Of a DNA stretch of 64,000 nucleotides, positions 59,790 through 64,000 are shown one piece after another. The notes below the pieces were generated by a model. That model was not told where the DNA came from. It made no database searches and saw only the letters and a list, made by a program, of their open reading frames with translations. This DNA is from an uncultured Ruminiclostridium sp. (GTDB lineage: Bacteria > Bacillota > Clostridia > Oscillospirales > Ruminococcaceae), in the NCBI GenBank assembly GCA_947627695.1, contig CANQXF010000004.1:1-64000 (forward strand), written 5' to 3'. Made by a program: the position numbers and the translations under genes. How positions within the stretch are numbered: the stretch's first letter is position 1; each line of letters begins with the position of its first letter.

Positions 59790-59870
59790 TAAGGTTGCGA
59801 AAATGTCCGTTAAATGGACAAAAATCATCATGAAGTCAACGTAAAACCGTGTATATATAAGGAGGAAGCT

Positions 59871-62800
59871 ATGAAAAAGAAGTTTATTGCGGCGCTTACC
59901 GCACTGGCGATAACCCTCACTGCCTTTACAGGCATAATGCTGCCTGTTGGGGCGGAGGAAGGGAATGAAATGCCGCGGCCGGGCAGTCTGAACGTAAAAA
60001 TAGACGGTGAGGACTATACGGAGGGAATGGACTATTCCAAAGGCGACAACCTGACTATTGATATGGAATGGACCGGGAACGGCATTCCCAATATGGATCA
60101 GGGCGTTAAAGTGGACGGCGGTTATGAGTTCACTTTCCAGTTGGATCCCGATCTTGAAATCCAGGTAGACGGAGAACAGCTGATTCCGGAAACAGGCGGA
60201 ATACAACCCGGCAAATACTGGGTGGACGATGATAATATCGTTCACTTTGTATTTACAGAGGAATTCTTGTCAGAGTCCAATACAACGCTGCACTTGACGC
60301 TGAACGGCATTATCCCTCTCGACCCAAGCAAGGACAAGGACGGAGATAAAAAAGAATTTGAAATAGGCAGCGAAACTTTCACTGTAACGCCCAAATACGA
60401 CCCTCTCGGTGTAAGCGTATCAAAGCAGGTAGACAACATTGTGCTGGACGACAGCTTTGATGGTAACGGTGAGCCTGTGTTCAGAATGAAAAATACCGTC
60501 ACCATAAAACTTCAGGGCGCTTTGGCAGATAAAGTCACTCTTCACGACATTCTGGGAGAAAACGTAAAGCTTCCTGATGGTTTTAGTGAAAGCGATCTTA
60601 CGGTATCATTGAAGAAAGATGAATATTCAAACGACAGCACCTCTGTTACAAATTTTACCGTCAGCCAAACAGACAACGGCTTTGACCTTACGCTGAACGA
60701 TACGTATCAGGGCGGCGACGTTATCGTTGTTACATACTACACCGAAGTACCGATGGACACTTTGGGGGATGCTTTTGCAGACGGCAACTCCACTATCCCC
60801 GACGCTAACAGCGCACAAGCTGAGGCTCACGACCCCGATAACGGTACAACGGAGAAAAGCAACGAATCAACGCAAAATGCAAATTTCGCTCCTCCCAAAC
60901 TGACAAAGACCGGAACGCTTGATCCTGAAAACGGAACGATAAAGTGGACTATAACCTTCGATCTGGGCGCTTATGGCGATTTAGGAGAGCTTTTAAAGGA
61001 TCGCGACGCTCTTGAAAAGCTGGGGCTCAGCGGTATAATACAAGATGATCTCGACGACAAGCAGGCTTTCCCCGAAGGTGTTGACGGGAATATTTCTCTG
61101 GAAAATTTCACACATGCTTATGGCAACGTATATACGTTTACCTATACTACAACCATAAATGATTTTGACCATGATAACATAACTCCCGAATATTATGAAA
61201 ACGACGTTAAGACCACTGTTTTTGACAAGGAGCTTAAAGGCCACGGAGTTGTGGGCATAGGCGTTGACGTAGAAAAAGAATTTGTAAAAGCAGACGAAAC
61301 CGACAGCACTATGACCTGGACGGTGACTGTTGACGTTCCCGGTTACAAATTCGAGAAGCTGACAATAAACGAATGGCCTTCCAATCCCACAAACAACGGA
61401 AGCGGACATTCACTGGTGGGAATATACGTAGACGACGAGCAGTTGACGGACGATAAAGACAACGGACTTACCGTAAACGGCGGCAATATAACCATAAGCT
61501 ATGAGTATGCACAGTCTAAAGGCTGGGTAAGAAAAACGCTTACCTTTACAGTTAAAACTCAGGCAACTATAACCAATACGACGACCTGGCAGCCTGAGCC
61601 TGACCCCAAAGCATTTGAGGGAGAATATGACTGGGCAAACAAGGTAAGCTACAGCATTTCTGTAAACGGCTATGATCTGACCGGCGAAGATGAAAAACAT
61701 TACACAAATAAAGGTGATAGTGATATTGAAAAGAAGGTCGTCGGCAACGAATGGACAGACTCCACAACCGTTCAATGGGTAGTACATCTGACGGAAGATT
61801 TCATAAAATTTGACCAGTCAACAAATACATGGTCAGGTATGCTTTTCACTGAGGACAGCATAAAGCTTGAGCTTGTGGATAAGCTCCCTGAAAATATGAA
61901 GTATAAAGAGGGAAGCGCTTACATTCTTCCCAGCGACACGTTTATCAATCATTGGGCGCAATATGTAAAGGACTTTAAAGACGACATTGCAAATAAAATG
62001 GGTATTGGGCACCTGAACGTTGCGGACAACAATGACGGCACTATCACCATTATGTGGGAAGCTGACGAGGAATTTATAAACTCCCTTCGTTCATATGTGC
62101 AGACAGCCAATATGCCTACCGAATGGGGCTCTGAACCTCTGAAAAACATATTCGGTGACGCAGGCCGTTTGGGCGTATATTATGAAACTGAGATAGATGA
62201 TATGCAAAAATTCCTCAAAGCAGGCGAGGGGATCGACTCGACCGGCTCTCCTAAAGCAGTAACGTTTACAAACGAGGTAAACGGAACGCTCAACGGTAAG
62301 TCTGCGGGTTTGGCAAGCGCAGATGTGCATATCACTCTTAAGAGTCCTATAACAAAAGATTCGATTTATAAAGACAATTATGACATCCCGGGCGACAGCG
62401 AATTTTATTATAATGATATCACAAAGGCTTATAATGTATATTATTCTGTGGACGTAAATCCTAACGCTCTGACAACAGGAATGGCAAACGGTAAGCTTAT
62501 CCTCCGTGATGTTATGGGAAAAGACCTTAAGCTGATAGAAAAAAGTGTAAAGGTCGTATATGCCGACACTAATCAGCCTCTGGAAAAATCAGAGTACACC
62601 GTCACTCCTAAGACCGTGACTGAGAAGGATATAGCTGAGAATGCATTTCTCACCGATGCGGATCTGGACAGAACTTTCATAGAGTTCACTATGCCCGAGG
62701 GTGAACACTTTAAGCTCAGTTACTGGTCAGAAATAATTCCAAGCGGAATAGCACAAAACGGTAACGGAAGATATGACTTTGTTTTCGACAAAGAACTTAG

Positions 62801-64000
62801 TGACGCTTCTAACCGTATACAGATAGTGCTGAACGGCTGGGAAAGAAATTATACCAGTACAAAACCCAGCGCGGTTGTACGCCCTTCAAGCTATGTTTCC
62901 TTCGACAATTTGCTGGAAATAGTTAAATATGACTCAACCAAAGAACCGACGTTGACAGGAAAGCCTGAGACGCCTCTTGACGGAGCTGAATTTTCGCTTT
63001 ATGAAATGAAATACACAGGCGGCGGCTCAACTATTGATAAATTGCTTGAAGAAACGGGAACTCCCCGTGAAGGTCAGACGGGCGATGATGGCGCAACCTA
63101 TTTTATGGGGCTGGCAAATCACTCAACCAGCATTTTCAAGTTAGTTGAAACAAAGGCTCCCGAAGGCTATCAAAAGGCTGATCCGAAATATTACGTATTC
63201 CGAGCTTACCTTAACAACAACACTATAAACACAGAGGAAAAAGAGGCTATACAGGCGCTTGTCAACTCAGGTGATATAGAAGTCATAGAAAACGAAACTC
63301 AGTCTACCGTCTACTTCGGCAACGTTCCCGAAGGCGAGAAGCCTCAGGAAAACCCGAAACCCGTAACCACCACTTTCCCCGTACTGACCAAAGAGCTGAC
63401 GGGACGGGCTTTGAAAGACGGCGAGTTCTCGTTCACCATCACCGCAGACAGCAAAAATGATACGAGCGGTTATACGCTTACCAAAGGTACCACCGTTACA
63501 AACGATGCTAACGGCAATATCGAATTCGGCGATATCACATTTACCAAGGCGGGCACTTATACCTTCACCATAAATGAAGTCAAAGGCACCGATCCTCATA
63601 TCAAATATGATGAGCACACTGTCACCTTGACTTACGAGGTTAAGCTTAATGAAACCACGAAGGAGCTGGAAATAACAGGGGGCCAGCATACGGTGGATAG
63701 CAATATCCCCACCTTTACAAACACATACACTCCCGGCGAAATTACAGCTGCTCCCGAGCTGACCAAGACGCTGACAGGGCGTAAGCTGCAAAAGGGTGAG
63801 TTCTCGTTCACTATCACCCCAGACAGCGGAAACGATAAGGACGGTTATACGCTTCCCGCACCTGCCACCGCTACAAACGATGAGAACGGAAATGTCAAGT
63901 TCGGTAATATCACGTTCACCCAGGCGGGCACTTATACCTTCACTATAAATGAAGTCGAGGGCTCCGATTCTCATATCATCTATGATAATCACACGGTTAC
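59871..64000 (+). CDS. Large secreted pilin/MSCRAMM-like surface protein (3' end beyond window)
   Basis: GGAGG RBS; signal peptide MKKKFIAALTALAITLTAFTGIMLPVGAEE; SpaA/Cna-B segment (PLDGAEFSLYEMKY...LVETKAPEGYQKADPKYYVF); FctA-like repeats (LTKELTGRALKDGEFSFTI...TFTNTY). Reading frame confirmed near the 3' end; absent from ORF track because it has no stop in the window. Confidence 0.88.
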   Translation, partial: MKKKFIAALTALAITLTAFTGIMLPVGAEEGNEMPRPGSLNVKIDGEDYTEGMDYSKGDNLTIDMEWTGNGIPNMDQGVKVDGGYEFTFQLDPDLEIQVDGEQLIPETGGIQPGKYWVDDDNIVHFVFTEEFLSESNTTLHLTLNGIIPLDPSKDKDGDKKEFEIGSETFTVTPKYDPLGVSVSKQVDNIVLDDSFDGNGEPVFRMKNTVTIKLQGALADKVTLHDILGENVKLPDGFSESDLTVSLKKDEYSNDSTSVTNFTVSQTDNGFDLTLNDTYQGGDVIVVTYYTEVPMDTLGDAFADGNSTIPDANSAQAEAHDPDNGTTEKSNESTQNANFAPPKLTKTGTLDPENGTIKWTITFDLGAYGDLGELLKDRDALEKLGLSGIIQDDLDDKQAFPEGVDGNISLENFTHAYGNVYTFTYTTTINDFDHDNITPEYYENDVKTTVFDKELKGHGVVGIGVDVEKEFVKADETDSTMTWTVTVDVPGYKFEKLTINEWPSNPTNNGSGHSLVGIYVDDEQLTDDKDNGLTVNGGNITISYEYAQSKGWVRKTLTFTVKTQATITNTTTWQPEPDPKAFEGEYDWANKVSYSISVNGYDLTGEDEKHYTNKGDSDIEKKVVGNEWTDSTTVQWVVHLTEDFIKFDQSTNTWSGMLFTEDSIKLELVDKLPENMKYKEGSAYILPSDTFINHWAQYVKDFKDDIANKMGIGHLNVADNNDGTITIMWEADEEFINSLRSYVQTANMPTEWGSEPLKNIFGDAGRLGVYYETEIDDMQKFLKAGEGIDSTGSPKAVTFTNEVNGTLNGKSAGLASADVHITLKSPITKDSIYKDNYDIPGDSEFYYNDITKAYNVYYSVDVNPNALTTGMANGKLILRDVMGKDLKLIEKSVKVVYADTNQPLEKSEYTVTPKTVTEKDIAENAFLTDADLDRTFIEFTMPEGEHFKLSYWSEIIPSGIAQNGNGRYDFVFDKELSDASNRIQIVLNGWERNYTSTKPSAVVRPSSYVSFDNLLEIVKYDSTKEPTLTGKPETPLDGAEFSLYEMKYTGGGSTIDKLLEETGTPREGQTGDDGATYFMGLANHSTSIFKLVETKAPEGYQKADPKYYVFRAYLNNNTINTEEKEAIQALVNSGDIEVIENETQSTVYFGNVPEGEKPQENPKPVTTTFPVLTKELTGRALKDGEFSFTITADSKNDTSGYTLTKGTTVTNDANGNIEFGDITFTKAGTYTFTINEVKGTDPHIKYDEHTVTLTYEVKLNETTKELEITGGQHTVDSNIPTFTNTYTPGEITAAPELTKTLTGRKLQKGEFSFTITPDSGNDKDGYTLPAPATATNDENGNVKFGNITFTQAGTYTFTINEVEGSDSHIIYDNHTV

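Noticed and set aside
59757-63992. Minus-strand ORFs across 59.7-64 kb
   Set aside because: They oppose one continuous plus-strand adhesin frame with RBS, signal peptide and recognisable domains.

Overview
This 64 kb window looks like a chromosomal segment of a Gram-positive, spore-capable clostridial bacterium, probably Ruminococcus/Oscillospiraceae-like (inferred from gene content and protein style). The left end is a minus-strand F-type ATP synthase operon: hypothetical, AtpZ-like, AtpI-like, atpB, E, F, H, A, two small ORFs, atpG, atpD. It is followed by a large cyclic beta-glucan synthase-like enzyme, two GT2 transferases, dapL, an ANTAR regulator, eno-ldh, an ECF sigma factor with a membrane-anchored repeat protein, rpmE, a small accessory block, dpaAB, addBA, dacA, rlmH, an ADP-ribosylglycohydrolase-like gene, a WYL regulator, a class II aldolase with rhaB, pyk, GH130, a phosphoglucomutase and the start of a large surface adhesin cut by the window edge. 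The most unusual signal is non-coding. A dispersed family of palindromic elements is bounded by arrays of a 7-nt unit (TTGACAG/TGTACAG-like) and carries interchangeable triloop hairpins in a cloverleaf-like layout. The heptad arrays abut or supply the stop codons of more than a dozen genes, including both genes at three convergent junctions, and the elements punctuate most spacers of the atp operon. Other notable points: a second GC-rich repeat family with ~255-bp direct repeats flanking an ADP-ribosylglycohydrolase with degenerate metal motifs, a 102-bp perfect inverted repeat ~19.6 kb apart, a two-carboxylate (Na+-type) c subunit, and several small ORFs missing from the ORF track. All calls come from reading the sequence; no database search was run.
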